64,000 nucleotides of DNA from positions 2,294,001-2,358,000 of the forward strand of contig MBPM02000003.1 of NCBI GenBank assembly GCA_001695595.3, written 5' to 3'. Positions 34,277 to 45,996 of the stretch are shown here, piece after piece. The first letter of the stretch is position 1, and each line of letters opens with the position of its first letter. A model generated the notes under the pieces. The model saw only the letters and a program-made list of their open reading frames with translations. It ran no database searches and was not told the DNA's origin. This DNA comes from Plasmopara viticola (lineage: Eukaryota > Oomycota > Peronosporomycetes > Peronosporales > Peronosporaceae). Position numbers and translations under genes: made by a program.

Positions 34277-34545
34277 CCCACGCCGCCTTTCCGGGTTCGA
34301 CACCTGGCTTCCCTTTGCAGACTGTATTGTCTCCGGCTGCACCCGATAGGGAGACAATGGGCATGAGCCCAAAGGAAAGCCGGGTGGAGAGCTTGGACAA
34401 GAGTGATGGGAATGAGGTAGAAGAGCCGATGGATGACGAGGGGCTGGTCGACTCGAGTCCGCGTTGTTTCATTAATCCAGCAAGAACTCCCGCACACTCA
34501 GTCCACTTAACCCTGTATTCTATTATGCGGAAGACCGTTTCATGA
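34273..34545 (+). CDS. retroelement 3 ORF3 N-terminal remnant (sense)
   Basis: A 90-codon frame matches element 2 from THAAFPG onward (PAAPDRET, SRVESLDKSD, EPMDDEGLVDSSP). Its true start codon was lost in the deletion that joined it to ORF1, so any product would need a new start. Low coding value. Confidence 0.4.
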   Translation: MTHAAFPGSTPGFPLQTVLSPAAPDRETMGMSPKESRVESLDKSDGNEVEEPMDDEGLVDSSPRCFINPARTPAHSVHLTLYSIMRKTVS

Positions 34546-34593
34546 AACGACAAGTTCTTCTATTTCACCTCAAAGCTTTATTATCGGACATAA

Positions 34594-35820
34594 TCACGGA
34601 TACTGGACCTGACTGCTCCTTCCTACACCCAAGCCCAGCCGAACTTCGTATTTGGTCAGGAGGCAAACTCGGTTGACACTGTAGATGTCGATGAAGAAAC
34701 TGATCGCATCGTAAAGTGCAACCCATTCTCCGGCGTCGAAGACTTGAAAACTTCCGCCTATATCCCACAACGCGGCACAATGTCGCACCAGTCCAGATAC
34801 CGAGGCATCCAAGACATAGGCCCCATCCTCCAAATCCGCAGTCAACATCCACGTCCTCGATCGAATGCGATTGACGGCTTTTCCCGGTCCGTATACCTGG
34901 TCTCTTTTCAGCTCCACCCAATCGAGCTTGTGCCTACCAGCGTTGACAGCCAACTCCCTCAAGAACACTCGCAGCTTTACAGCTCCAAGCCCACTTCCTG
35001 GTTCCAACTGGTGCTTCTTCCTAAAGGCATTCCACCTCCATTCCGTTACGCACGCCGACGACCCGAGGACTAGCACCTCATAGACCTCGCGGATCTCGAT
35101 CAACGTGCACTACTGATCGGAACCGGCCTCCATAAACTTGTCCCCATTTTTGGTCCCTCGGAACCAGCGCGCGAACGGCATCTTCTTCTTCGTCACCTTG
35201 ATCTAGGTGTCCAAAGACTGTATCATTTCCTCAAGACCACCCTTCACCAAGTGCCTGCGTCTGTTCCAGTGACGGGTGCCGTCGGTGTACTCAGTCTCGT
35301 ATTCGAGTACACCGTCCCTAGTCTGGCGAATATGCATGGTGGCTACCACGTAGCGCTCCCCGGCCGCCGAAAGCTTCCCTTCCGAGTCCTCAGACAGGTG
35401 AGCGTCACGCGATATTGGCACTGTTTTTAACGTTGCCTTATACGTCAGCGCGCTTCGCCGGAGCTTATTCTTCGCCTTCTTGATTCTCGGACTTGGCGGG
35501 TCGGTAGGACACGAATTTATCTTCACCGCTCCATTCCGATGACGGGGCACCACCTTCTTCTTTATCAAAGTCAAAATCGCCCCACCAGCCACCACCTCGC
35601 CCACAGCATCTAAGCCACCTTTTTTGAACCTTACCAATGCCGCCGCATCTCTATCCATCGCAATTAACGACACCTGGACGCTGTCCATTTCATACGACGA
35701 CGCCTCCTCGCTATCCATATCCTCAGCCTCGTCTTCGTCGCTAGCGAGAAGACGCTTGTTATGCTTCAAGATTCCCCTTCAACGACGTTCCTCGCCGTTT
35801 CTTTAGCTGGCCTCGCATTG
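34594..35820 (-). pseudogene. retroelement 3 antisense ORF3: chromodomain + putative protease
   Basis: Close copy of the element 2 antisense ORF, and over 90% identical by eye across the protease-like half. The start region MRGQLKKRRG (ATG near 35818) is out of frame with the rest (frameshift near 35765). The chromodomain-like block is YVVATMHIRQ, GVLEYETEYTDG, HWNRRRHLV. A TAG at 35203-35205 replaces the Trp of element 2, and another TAG falls just before the candidate nucleophile Cys. The frame then stays open through VRHCAALW to a TGA at 34594. The different stops in the two copies imply that the frame was intact in their shared ancestor. Confidence 0.6.
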
Positions 35821-36303
35821 ACGGGATGGGGACATCAACAGCCGCTTCGCTCGAGGGCTTAAATACACCCTTCCGTGATGAGGATGGAGCCGGGGCAGCT
35901 TCAACGGAATCAGACCGCACACACTCCGCACCCCCCAAAAGTCGGGACCTTAAAACGTACCACCCTTTTGGTACTTCTGGTGTGCTTTGCAAATTCAAGA
36001 TTTGAAACTTCAAAATACCTTCCGACAACACTCAAGACCTGTCAAACTTTATGCGCTAAATGTCTTGAAGACCTTTCACACATCATACCAAGATCGAATC
36101 AGAACCTCGGCAAGCGCATATCCCGAAGGCACCACGTACAATTTTGTGGTCCACATCATATTGGGTGCCGCATATAATCCTGAACCCACCGGTGCTGTTC
36201 AGATACTCGTTAGACTGCATTATTGTATTTATAGTAGTTTTATAGCTAGGTTCAATTGAGACGTCACACCGTCTAATTCATCTATAATATAGACAAACTT
36301 TCA

Positions 36304-36319
36304 ACTGAGCTACCCGCGC
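36304..36319. repeat. right target-site copy of retroelement 3
   Basis: ACTGAGCTACCCGCGC is identical to 31969-31984 and is followed by the array-type flank GTTCAAATACGC. Confidence 0.85.
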
Positions 36320-36536
36320 GTTCAAATACGCTTGACGCTTTCGTGCGGACACAAACAAGTCTGAGCACGCTACAAAGAAAGCAACCGCATATTGTATAAT
36401 TATATGTTACTGAAAAGTCGAGAGGATATCTTGCTTCTCTTCTAAAATATATACAGCCTACACTATCAGTAAAAAGATATGAGCGAGTATAACGCGATAC
36501 GATGATTCACATGTGCAATGTCACCTGAGGGCTCGA

Positions 36537-36608
36537 AGCGCGAGACCTGAATTGAACCAGTGACCATTTTAGCTGCAATCGAACGCTCTACCACTGAGCT
36601 ACCCGCGC
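36537..36608 (-). pseudogene. tRNA-Cys pseudogene
   Basis: The acceptor halves and anticodon GCA are kept. The anticodon stem has two mismatches (UUCGA with UAAAA) and the T stem one. Confidence 0.75.
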
Positions 36609-36823
36609 ATCCAAGTACGTTTGACGCTTTTGTGCTGACACAATCAAGTTTAGTTACGCTACAAATAAAGCTTCCGCGAACTGTAGGATTGTCGGCTACA
36701 GAAAGTCGAGAGGGTATCTAGCTTCTCTTTTGAAGTGTAGAGAGCATACACTACCAGCACAAAAATTGGGCGAGTAAAACGCGACACAATGTTACACATG
36801 AACATTGTCTCCTGACGGCACGA

Positions 36824-36895
36824 AGCGCGAGACCGGGACTGAACCAGCGACCATTCGAGCTGCAATCGAGTGCTCGACCACTGAGCAACTCGCGC
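36824..36895 (-). tRNA. tRNA-Cys(GCA)-like, possibly functional
   Basis: The acceptor stem GCGCGAG/CUCGCGC is fully paired because of a compensatory G6 to A. The D and T arms pair. nt 27-43 is a C-A mismatch. Positions 8-9 are UU. Confidence 0.5.
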
Positions 36896-37112
36896 GTTCA
36901 AATACGCTTGAAGCTTTTGTGCTGACAAAAGCAAACTTGGTTACGCTACAATTAAAGCTACCGCTAATTGTATACTGCCAGTTACTGAAAAGGTCGAAAG
37001 GATATTCAGCTTCTCTTCTAAGTGTGTGAAGAGCATACAGTATCAGCAAAAAATATGAGCGACTTGAATGCGACATGATGATTTACATGAACAATGTCAC
37101 GTGACGGCAAGT

Positions 37113-37184
37113 AGCGCGAGACCGGGATTAATTCAGTGATCATTCGAACTGAAATCAAACGCTTTATCACGGAGCTACCCGCGC
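37113..37184 (-). pseudogene. tRNA-Cys-derived pseudogene with UCA anticodon
   Basis: The anticodon loop reads UUUCAGU, changing GCA to UCA (would pair with UGA). The T stem has an A-C mismatch and the T loop is altered. It is most likely decay rather than a suppressor. Confidence 0.6.
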
Positions 37185-37399
37185 TTTCAAATACGCTTGA
37201 CGCTTTTGTGCGGACACAAACTAATTAGATTACGCTACAGGTAAAGCTACCGATAATTGTATATTATCGGTTACTGAAAAGCCGAGAAGATTTCTTGCTT
37301 CTTTATTTAAGGGTAGAGAGCATACACTACCCGCACAAAAGCTGGGCGAGTAAAATGCGGCACAGTGTTACACATGAAAATTGTAACCTGACGACTTGA

Positions 37400-37450
37400 A
37401 GCGCGAGACCGGGATTGAACCAGTGACCATTCCAGCTTCAATCGAACGCA
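37400..37450 (-). pseudogene. truncated tRNA-Cys-derived fragment
   Basis: Only the 3' part (acceptor, T arm and anticodon arm) is left. The anticodon loop reads UUGAAGC (GAA). Confidence 0.65.
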
Positions 37451-40009
37451 AATGATCACATTCGTCAGGCCTCCTTCCTTGTGATCTAAAAAACCGCAGC
37501 TTTTGCGTCTCGAACGGAGCTAGAGACAGAAGAACAAAAACGCAATTACCATACAAGAAGATCTGAGTCACGAGAACTTAAATGTTTCGCTGCGTGTGTA
37601 CAGAAAAAAACTAAAGAAACGTATCACAGTGTCTTGCACTCAACATCCACGCTGAAATAAGTGACCGTCTCTCTTGCAACAAAGCAACCGTCGTAGAAAC
37701 GAGTGTGCATTTAACCGAGGTCGTACACATCGCTAAGGTAACTCGTTAAATGGTATGTTTTCTCGAACAATGCACACACGAATGTCACGGAGACAGCTTT
37801 ATTTACTGTGTTAGATGGTAAGGCAAAATTAAGGTTGCACTTTGGCAGTGAAGTGATAGATTAAAATGTATTTGGCGAAACGCAGATGCTGGTGACGAGC
37901 GAGCACAGGCAAGGACGAAGAAAGTTTGCTGAAAAGGGCTAGCTACGCTAAGAGCAGTTACGATCTCACAGAAAAACCCATTAGCCAATAAAACTTTACA
38001 AACAATGGTCAGCTTACAGCATAACTTGTCAAGGATTCGCTGATGCTGCGCTTATCTTATGTTGCTAAGACTAGAGAGTGCCAAATATTCGATGACGACA
38101 CTTAAATTCAAGAGCATGGCTATTCACCTATAAGTGCTCCATGTTTTCGATCAGATATGCAGCGATTGTCTTACACTCGTAAGCCTACACAAACCGCCAG
38201 ATATATTGAGACGTTGTGAGTGGATCTCTGACTTATAGATACGAAGAGATCTACTGGAACTCATAAAAACGCTGAAATATAAAGCTATCATTTTCGTATG
38301 GGGCAATCCAAACTTCTTTTGCAGCTGAGATTAAGACATATATTATTGATCTTAAAGAACTTTACATAGCATAATATTTCAGCGTATTTACTAAATTAGA
38401 TGGTAAATCTGTGAGCGCTTAAAATGTAAATTGAGCCGCGCTTTTCTACCTTATAGCTTACAGCGGCTAGACGGTGCTGCGCTCATTAATTTTAACGCTC
38501 TATTTAACGAAAATGCTGCATCGATGTAAGGTGAGACAGATTGACACGATAAAGCGACACCCTTTTCTTAGCGCTGAAAACACCTGTATGTATAGATGGC
38601 TACGCTACCATGGAAATTTCGCCATGGCTGAGTGATAGATGAATGGACGAGGGCTAAAGTGATATACTAACGATGACAGCGCTAATGGCCCCAATATCAA
38701 AAAAGATTGGTAGGAATAAATGTCTACGAGTAGTAATGTTGTTCAAACGTAATACGCCACCGCACATAGCACACCATCTACAGACTGTATTGTGATGAGC
38801 GAACGGATACGAGATATAACATGAATGATTGGCCTCTGCGAGGACCTGAGGTGGGTGTTGAGGAAATCTAGGAATCTGTTCCTACATTTATCTGACAGTC
38901 AAGTCTGGTTGCAACAAATGGAGAACATCCAATCAGAGAATTCAAACCATCGAGTGCGCCACCTGGTGTTAGCAAGCCGAAAAGGCCCATGCCATGCCAA
39001 ATGATCGCCAAAACAATGATAAACCTTCACCTGAAAATCAGCTTAAGTATCTCGGCGGTATCAAAGTGCTGCGCAGCGTCAACCAACGCTGAGAAAACCG
39101 AATCTTGAATGAAAAGCATGACCGCTTTTTAAATGAGTGTTAATGTGTAAGTAGCAGCGCAACTAAATGTTTTTTTACAGCGAAGGCCGCTACAACAAGA
39201 AACTTCAAATATGATCGTGCGAAAAAAAGTTTGCTGTATTGACTTAGATAAATTTGTCAGGATCGATCCAGCAACTACGATAAAGAGCACGTATTTCTAG
39301 ATCTTAGATAGAAGCAAATGAATGATCAGTAGATAATCCTACGGATAGCACGACAAATAGTACATGTGTCATTCACGCATGAGAAGGCTTAAGAAACTGG
39401 TAGCGTCATGATTTAATTCGCTTCACTTTGGCGGAGTCCGTTTTAGTTTAATTGTAGACACCAGTCTATAGAATCCCATATGCACCTTTCTCCTGCGTTT
39501 AATCACTATACCTTTATCTAGCAAACCAGTTATATTCGTGAGAATATCGCCTCGATTTCGGTAATGAAGTGTGTTTAAAATTTTTTGAATGTGCACTATA
39601 AAATGTAAGGAGGTACGTGTACTGGCACTAAAATTGCATTCTTTGTGTGTTTCTCTCTATTGTTTCGAAGAGATGCAGCGTCAATGAAATGAACGAATAA
39701 GCGTGGTTTTTTCTTAAAATACAGTCTAATTACACACAAAATCTCTGTATATGATAAGTTAATTGTTATGAGCCTTTAAATGCCCTAGCGAAAAATAAAA
39801 GTTAGCTCACGTAACTTGCTTTGGAACAGAGTGCTGATTTATGCTTGTTTTGGCGTCTCAGAAAATCGTGCTTGATCTCGTTACATCGTCCTCTTAATTA
39901 TTATAACATTAATAGCTGATTACACCTCTTCACAAGCTATCGCTAATGTCGTCAGCCCATAATTAGCATACTTACTATCTTAAACTGATAGCCAGACATG
40001 CTCATTCCT
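37451..40009. other. AT-rich stretch, no gene seen
   Basis: No convincing frame longer than ~60 codons, no RNA gene and no clear repeat. Part of it may be the unrecognisable tail of element 4. Confidence 0.6.
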
Positions 40010-43000
40010 AACAAACGTATACTATGCATCTAGCGCTCGTGGAAGTGTCATTTTGTTCCATTGAACTTTCTTGGATTGGACTTCTCTTCAGCTTCTGGAA
40101 CAGGCGGCGTTGTGAGATTCACTGGAGCTCAACGTAACTTTGACGGAGATAAGCACACATGTGGGCATTGAAACTTGTGAAAAGATCCCGTAGCACTAAG
40201 ATAGCCGGCGTTGGCGAACGTCTATTGAACTATTGACTGTTGTGGCAGTCCACAACAAGTGCAGAGTGCCTGATCGGAGCATATGACACATTTCTGCGAA
40301 GACAGTTTGTTAGTCTTTCCACCTGTTCACGACATGTTGTATACCTTCGAGCACGATCTGGCTCCAGTTGTGTGGTAATGTAAAGATGGTTTCATAGTCA
40401 CGGAAGATGATGGATCTTAAAGCTCGTGCGCGAGCGCAGTCAAAGACAAGTGTGTATGTCTCTATTGTACCGGGTACAATAGATGATATCTGGAGTCGTT
40501 ACCAACATAAAATACAATCTCGATCGACCCGGGAGCAGCCAATTAGTATTACGGAGCTGTAAATCTCCATTATTTGGTAGGAAACGGTGCTGGAGACGCT
40601 TGCGCAGCTGCAAAAAATTGTTTATACGCCCTGCTTTCGTGCAGCACAATTAGGTGAGACGTTGTGTATGTCACTGACTTCTGGTTGAGTCGTAATGCTT
40701 ACGGCAAAAAAGCGCTGGGTACGAGACGAGTTTGCTCGCTGGCGCTCACTCCGATGGAGGGTGCCGGTGTGGCAGAAGGCCACGGAAAGAGCTGTGTTGC
40801 GCTGAGCCGCGATGGCTTCTTTGTACCGCACTCGCAGCCACTGAATCTGCTGGCTCGGTGTGAAAGACAGGAGCGAGAAGTCAAGATGACAAAGTCTCGT
40901 TGCGATGAACAGGCTCTTCATTTCCGCATGAAATTAGCGAGTGAACGCATCTAGAAGGATTTTGACGTGTGCAGCCCAAAACTTCGTTGAGGTTTGACCC
41001 CTATTTGATACACCAACAATGTGCCAGACTTGTGAAACTTTGCCAAGTCTGTTCATGGTGAAGATCTGCGTCCGAGTAAAACCGAATCGGTTGCGGAAGA
41101 TCGTATCAAGCACGCTCCTATGAAGGCAGAGCTCGCCACGTGATTTTCCAGCAAACCTTATATGACAACGTTCACGTACTCTTCCACCGTGAAGAAATTA
41201 GCTTCGCTTCATAGAATTTGCAGTACTCGTCCACAATTTCAAGCTGTGCCTGGCACCGAGCTCTCTGAGGTTAGACACACTCCGTACTCGTCGTGAGACC
41301 ACAGCAAGTTGCCGAGCGGCTCGATTGTCAAAATAAAAAAAAGTGTTGACAGCGTGTCAGCTTGTTTTACTCTTCTTGTCAGACGCATTGTATACTAAAT
41401 AATCAGGCTGGTTCGAAGATGCGCCTGAATGTCGGTGTAATGCACTTTAACCCTCCAAACAGACTCCACGTCGGATCCCATTCGATCAAGAAACCAAACA
41501 TCTAGTCAGAGGGCACGGTCGAATACATTCGTAAAGTCCAGGAACAGCAGAGCTCATGACACCTTGCAGGTCGAGGGATTTCATCCTGCGGTAAATCAAT
41601 TGACTTTTGACAGATCCTTTCTGATCAGGGTGAATAAGATTAATAACGACGCTCGAATACGGAACATTAGTGCCTTTAACAACACATTCATGTTCACCTG
41701 TACAAGCACGATGGGTCGATATTTGACAGGCTCTGCTCAGAGTCCTTTTTATGCAGAAAGACAACTACAGACTTCCGTTGGGATGGAAGCAGCATTATTG
41801 ATGAAGCATATCATTTCACGCGGTACTCAAGCCCTCACCAGACATGTCAAAATCCTTTTGTAGGGACCTGCAGTCACTTCGTCCAGGCCGAGTGCTGAGG
41901 GTCCTTGATTGTGCTCGCAAGATCTGAGGCAGTGACAAGCGTGCTTAAGATTACACAATAGCCTTGGAGACGAGGCGGACAACCGAGTTAGAAAGTTTAT
42001 GCTGCATGTATGCGTCGAGTGGAGGAGCTTTTCTTGTAGGACTGTTTTCGTCTCTCATTTCGGAGCCACAATGCTCAAGATAGCGAAGAAAAATTTTGGA
42101 GGGTTGTAAAATCACCTACTTGGTCGAGACTTGTTTCAAGCTCGTGTCTATCATTTCTCTGAGTTATGTGCTTAGATATCAGACGCTGTATCTTGGCTGT
42201 GCCGGCTCGACCGTGCAACTGTCTATTTGTAGCTCCTCATGGCTCCATTGTAGGTGTTTTGTTCAGGTCACTGAAAGCGACACAATACCGAACAGTGACT
42301 TAGTTTGGCTGTATCCTTGCTTCATCAATTCCTTGGGAGTACTGAATTTAGAGCTTCTTCTGCGCATTATGCGACTGAGTCTTGACGCTCGCTTTTCATC
42401 CTTTCGGATCTGGCCTGGATTAGGCGCAGTACACAGCGTTTCTCCTACGAGCGCAGCTCCTTTCTCAATAGCAAACACTACCACTGGGTTCTTAATTGAG
42501 TAGTGAGGGAGTTTTAAGTGCCTTCGATCATGACACTGGAAGCTAGACATTGGAAGTGAGGTGGTCGCCAGCGTAATTCAGCAGGAGGTATTTGGACATG
42601 TGAAAGAAGCGTGTATTTAAGAAAGCTGATAGCAGAATGTAGTCCAGCTGAAACCTTCGAGGAAGCGGACCTCTAAACACGCGCTTGTCGTCAAAGGAGA
42701 CCCGCCATACATCAATGGCACCCAATTTGGCCAGTCATTCAAAAAAGCTCTACTCCCAGTCATAGCACAAGCTATGGGTAGAAGAGTCAAGTCGTGGGTC
42801 CAAGGTAGTGTTGAGATCGCCAAATATCAAGTGCGTTGCTTGGCCGTCGAATTCCTCAGTCGCAAGACTTGAGGAAATGGCTGCTTTTTTTTGGCAGTCC
42901 ACATGCGCGTACGCGTTATGCAAGGATAGGAGCACTTCCACCATCAACTTTATCACGATGTAACGCCCTCCAACTCACAGATTGGGATCTCGACGGCTAA

Positions 43001-43245
43001 CATAAAGCCAGAAAAGTCTAAGGGGACCACAAAGAGAACACTATTGCTCCGTCCTCGTGCAAGTTGGAGCAGCTGCGAGTTTTGGTCGCTAACGAAGATA
43101 TCATGTTTCGAATTTGTGTGTAGAGCTTTAACTTGGAGAGGCGCGTGTTGTCACGAAACTAGATCTCACACGACACCGAGCATTTTGGATGTTTCGATAA
43201 AAAGGTGGCCGTTCATCGTGATCCTGTTTACCATAAAAAACTAAT
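40010..43245 (-). pseudogene. element 4 ORF2 remnants (endonuclease, RT, C-terminal part)
   Basis: Readable minus-strand relics, in order, are MNGHLFIE (about 43220), LIFGDLNTTLDPRLDSS (42750-42956), DVWRVSFDDKRVFRGPLPRR with LDYILLS and NYAGDHL (42543-42725), INLIHPDQKGSVK (41486-41764), LTIEPLGNLLWSHDEYGVCLT (about 41330), KITWRALP / QPIRFYSDADLHHE (about 41100), WLRVRYKEAI (40622-40921) and HMLRSGTLHLLWT (about 40280). Each aligns with element 1 ORF2. The catalytic FADD was not found. Confidence 0.72.
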
Positions 43246-43299
43246 ATTGTTCCATTTTGCTGTAGATGAGCATAGTTTAGCAAGGAGTGATCAAGCCTC

Positions 43300-45288
43300 C
43301 CACAGCCAACGCGACTCTACCATCGATGTTTCAAAGCTGTTGTACGGACAAGCCGATACTATAAAGGTCAGCAAGCTTCTGCATTGACTTGAGGTCTTTC
43401 AGGAGATAATTTTGCCATAAATTATCATCCGCTAATGCATACTATACGCGCCACGTCCCCACCGCAAGAGGCGAAGCCCGAAGAAGTCGCGTTTGATGAG
43501 CCGAAATTCACTCTACCGGCTGACCTGCTAGATACTGGATCCAATGGTCGTTGTGGCAGATCGTCAACACAATCGACATAGACATGAGTTAAACATGGCC
43601 AAAGTTTTAGACGCGCGAAACAGCTGCTTGATCTCATCAGTCGACATCCACCATTTTGTGTACGTTTTTGAGGTGTCGCTGCGCTTCGATAACACTGGTG
43701 TGTGCATCAACCTTTTCCACTTTGCGACAAATGTGGTTCTACGTACGGCGTACTTTCACACAAGATGCGATTGATCGTGTGCAATTGCGCGAATTTGAAC
43801 ATCTCTTGACTACATCCCACCATCGCTAGAGACAGCGCACTGTTTAGGGCAAGAGGAGACTCAAATAGCCTTCTAGTGATGTTGTCAGATTTGTGGCGCT
43901 CAAAAAAATTTGTGCACTCTGTCGACCTTCTTGTTCGCATCTGCGAGACAGTCAGTAAGCACGCTAAGAAGCATCGTGATCTCTTCGTTCGGCTTTGATT
44001 CTGTCACCTCGAAGATCAATGACGCCTTGACCGCTTTCTTGATAATGGTATGATGCTTGTCTTCGAAGAAAGTGCACTTAGTCGACGCTTTTAGTGCATC
44101 AGGGTATTCTACACCCACAGCAACAGCCTGAGTTTGGAGTGCGTACTTCGTATCTCTTGTCACGTTTGTTTTACTTGTACTTTTCCTCCATCGACTGAAG
44201 CATTTAGGAAATAGTTGGTAGTGGCGACGCCATTTAGGCTTCAACATGATGGGAAACTTGATCGACTTGAGGCCACACTTCTTCTTATTAAAGCACTGAC
44301 AGAGATATATTTCAAACTTCCGAATGGAGAAATTATGCCGTTGGATTTTGAAAAAACAGAGGTAGAGACTGTGTTCGAGTTGTTTTCTTAGTACTTAACG
44401 ATTTGGTTGGCAGCGAGTGCATTGCCAAGCTGAGCTCCATGCAGTCGAAGCTGATCTTCCCGTTTCTTTGCTTCCTGCACTGCCTTCTGCAGCACGTCTG
44501 ATTGGCCATCAGCTTCGCAATCATATTTGCAGCGTGCTCCTTTGCTTTTAGCAGATGCCGCTCAGATGGCTCATAAGACGGATTTGGTGTTGGGGAGACA
44601 CTGTCGTATGCGCCAAGCTCATTACCGTGATGCGTGCGCTAGCCATACGACAGGACTTCTGACTGAGAAAGCACGTTCACCCCGTATGTGGGGTGCAGTA
44701 CTTGGCCGCAAACGCTGCCCTTCACCGTTATTGCGCTTGGACTTGCACTCGACAAGAAGTACACGCGCCAAGTTGCCTACAGGATGCCAGCCGCAAATTT
44801 CACTTCGCGTAGGATGTCCTATACAGACTTGCATTATGGCAAGAACAATCGCTGTAAAATCAAGTTCGTGTCCGTGTCTAAATCCTCGTTAGAAATTTGT
44901 ATGAAGAATTTGCCACCGAGCACATTTAATGTCTTGAATATGAAGACACCTCCGAGGATGCTCACCTTTGTACGATTAAGAGCGAGACATGATTTTTTTT
45001 AACTTCACCGTGATACAAAGACTACCGCCAAAAAGTTCGACGACTTAACTGATCTATAATTGGCGTACAATTTCTTAAGCCCTTCTATAACACAGGGCTT
45101 ACCGTAAAGCAACCCCTGATTTTTTCAAGTCGTCTTTTTGCAAATGTACGCCTAGTGTCGATGACCATGTCATGCTGGGTGTGAGGTAGAGCGTACGGCC
45201 ATGAAAGATGCGGTAGAAGACCAGTCTCCACCAGCAACGTACTGACGCTTAATTGCAAGCAAGGGGTTTTGGTGTCCCCACACGACAA
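43300..45288 (-). pseudogene. element 4 ORF1 remnants
   Basis: Minus-strand pieces match element 1 ORF1: PYALPHTQHDMVIDTRRTFAK (45085-45288), the ILGGVF / FLQISNEDSDTDT core near 44850-44960, CTFFEDKHHTIIKKAVKAS with ILEVTES-like text (43900-44247), and LALNSALSLAM with AQLHTINRILC (43707-43940). Every piece is in a different frame or is broken by stops, so there is no product. Confidence 0.7.
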
Positions 45289-45647
45289 AGCGCAGCACCG
45301 AACTCAGCGTTGTCTCGACGGATTGTTGCTAGACAAACGAATCGTCTCGCCATGGTTTAAAATTTAGAGAGGACAAAAAAGTGTCAGACGTAGGCGCAGC
45401 GAACGCTTTTCGAAGTCGAGGCACTTCTGCACATCGTGAGGTCCAAATCTGTTGGGACTCTGTAGAAATCTCTATATAGACATATAAGGAGACAAGCAGA
45501 ATAATCCACTTGCTTTCATACTGTCACTTGGCAGTTGCGAAGAGGTCACCGAAGCTGAATTCTTCGTGGGATAGGCATAGAATGGAGCGACATGTGTTTG
45601 AAAGGTTCTTCTGAAAAACAGACATGTCGGGTAGCCGCGAAATTGAG

Positions 45648-45712
45648 TAGCTCAGTGGTTAAGCGTTCAATCGCAACTCGAACGGTCACTGGTTCGATCA
45701 CGGTTACGCGCT
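45648..45712 (+). pseudogene. tRNA-Cys relic, 5' end lost at element 4 junction
   Basis: Plus strand. Box A TAGCTCAGTGG and box B GGTTCGATC are clear, and the anticodon position reads GCA. The first seven nt of the acceptor are gone where element 4 starts. Confidence 0.75.
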
Positions 45713-45922
45713 TCGAATTGTTATGTGAGATTGTTTAAGCGAATCATTGTGACGCGTTATGCTCGGTCGAGTCTTAGCTGGTAGTGTTAATCGCTCGGTC
45801 GAAATGAAACTAGAATATCTTTCAATATCGCATACAATTGCAATTGTTAAGTTAGTGATCGTCTTTTTTGTAGCGTAAACACTTTATTTCGTTCAAGACG
45901 AAAGCGGTCAAATCTGATTCAA

Positions 45923-45996
45923 CACGAGGGAAGTCAAGTGGTAAAGTATTACACTGCAGCTAAGATTTTAACTGGCTCAATCCCGATCTAGAGCCT
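45923..45996 (+). pseudogene. decayed tRNA-Cys copy
   Basis: It aligns end to end with the array tRNA (AGTGGTAAAG, ACTGCAGCTAAG, CTCAATCCCG), with many mismatches in all stems. Confidence 0.65.

Larger units (their letters stand above)
31985..36303 (+). mobile_element. non-autonomous non-LTR element 3 (4.3 kb): divergent ORF1, no ORF2, element-2-type tail
   Basis: The 5' end TCTTCCCAATTTGCCTCG is recognisably related to elements 1 and 2. The 3' end is TATAATATAGACAAACTTTC. ORF1 is broken and stops in mid-domain at ~34270, where it is joined directly to the ORF3 start region. The endonuclease and RT are absent. The last ~2 kb are nearly identical to element 2. It is probably mobilised in trans by a full-length partner. 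Confidence 0.85.
36320..37450 (-). repeat. decayed tRNA-Cys array units (right side of array)
   Basis: Four units still show a 287-289 bp spacing, but spacer identity is much reduced. The last one breaks off within the tRNA at ~37450. Confidence 0.85.
40010..45646 (-). mobile_element. decayed copy of the same retroelement family, element 4 (minus strand)
   Basis: The 5' end on the minus strand, CTCAATTTCGCGGCTACCC, matches the starts of elements 1-3. It directly follows CTGAGCTA of a plus-strand tRNA-Cys relic. ORF1 then ORF2 landmarks follow in order leftwards to ~40010. There are stops and indels throughout, so it is much older than elements 1-3. Confidence 0.8.

Noticed and set aside
13309..36303. 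LTR retrotransposons or endogenous viruses
   Set aside because: There are no LTRs, no integrase and no RNase H or protease-RT polyprotein. The endonuclease is AP-type and the 16-bp target duplications vary little, as expected for target-primed non-LTR insertion.
37113..37184. Functional opal suppressor or selenocysteine tRNA
   Set aside because: The anticodon is UCA, but the T stem and loop are damaged. The length and arms are those of a decayed tRNA-Cys, not of the long-armed tRNA-Sec.
40664..40954. 96-codon plus-strand frame
   Set aside because: It lies opposite element 4 ORF2 relics (WLRVRYKEAI) that align on the minus strand.
42096..42503. 135-codon plus-strand frame
   Set aside because: No recognisable domain. 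It lies antisense within decayed element 4.
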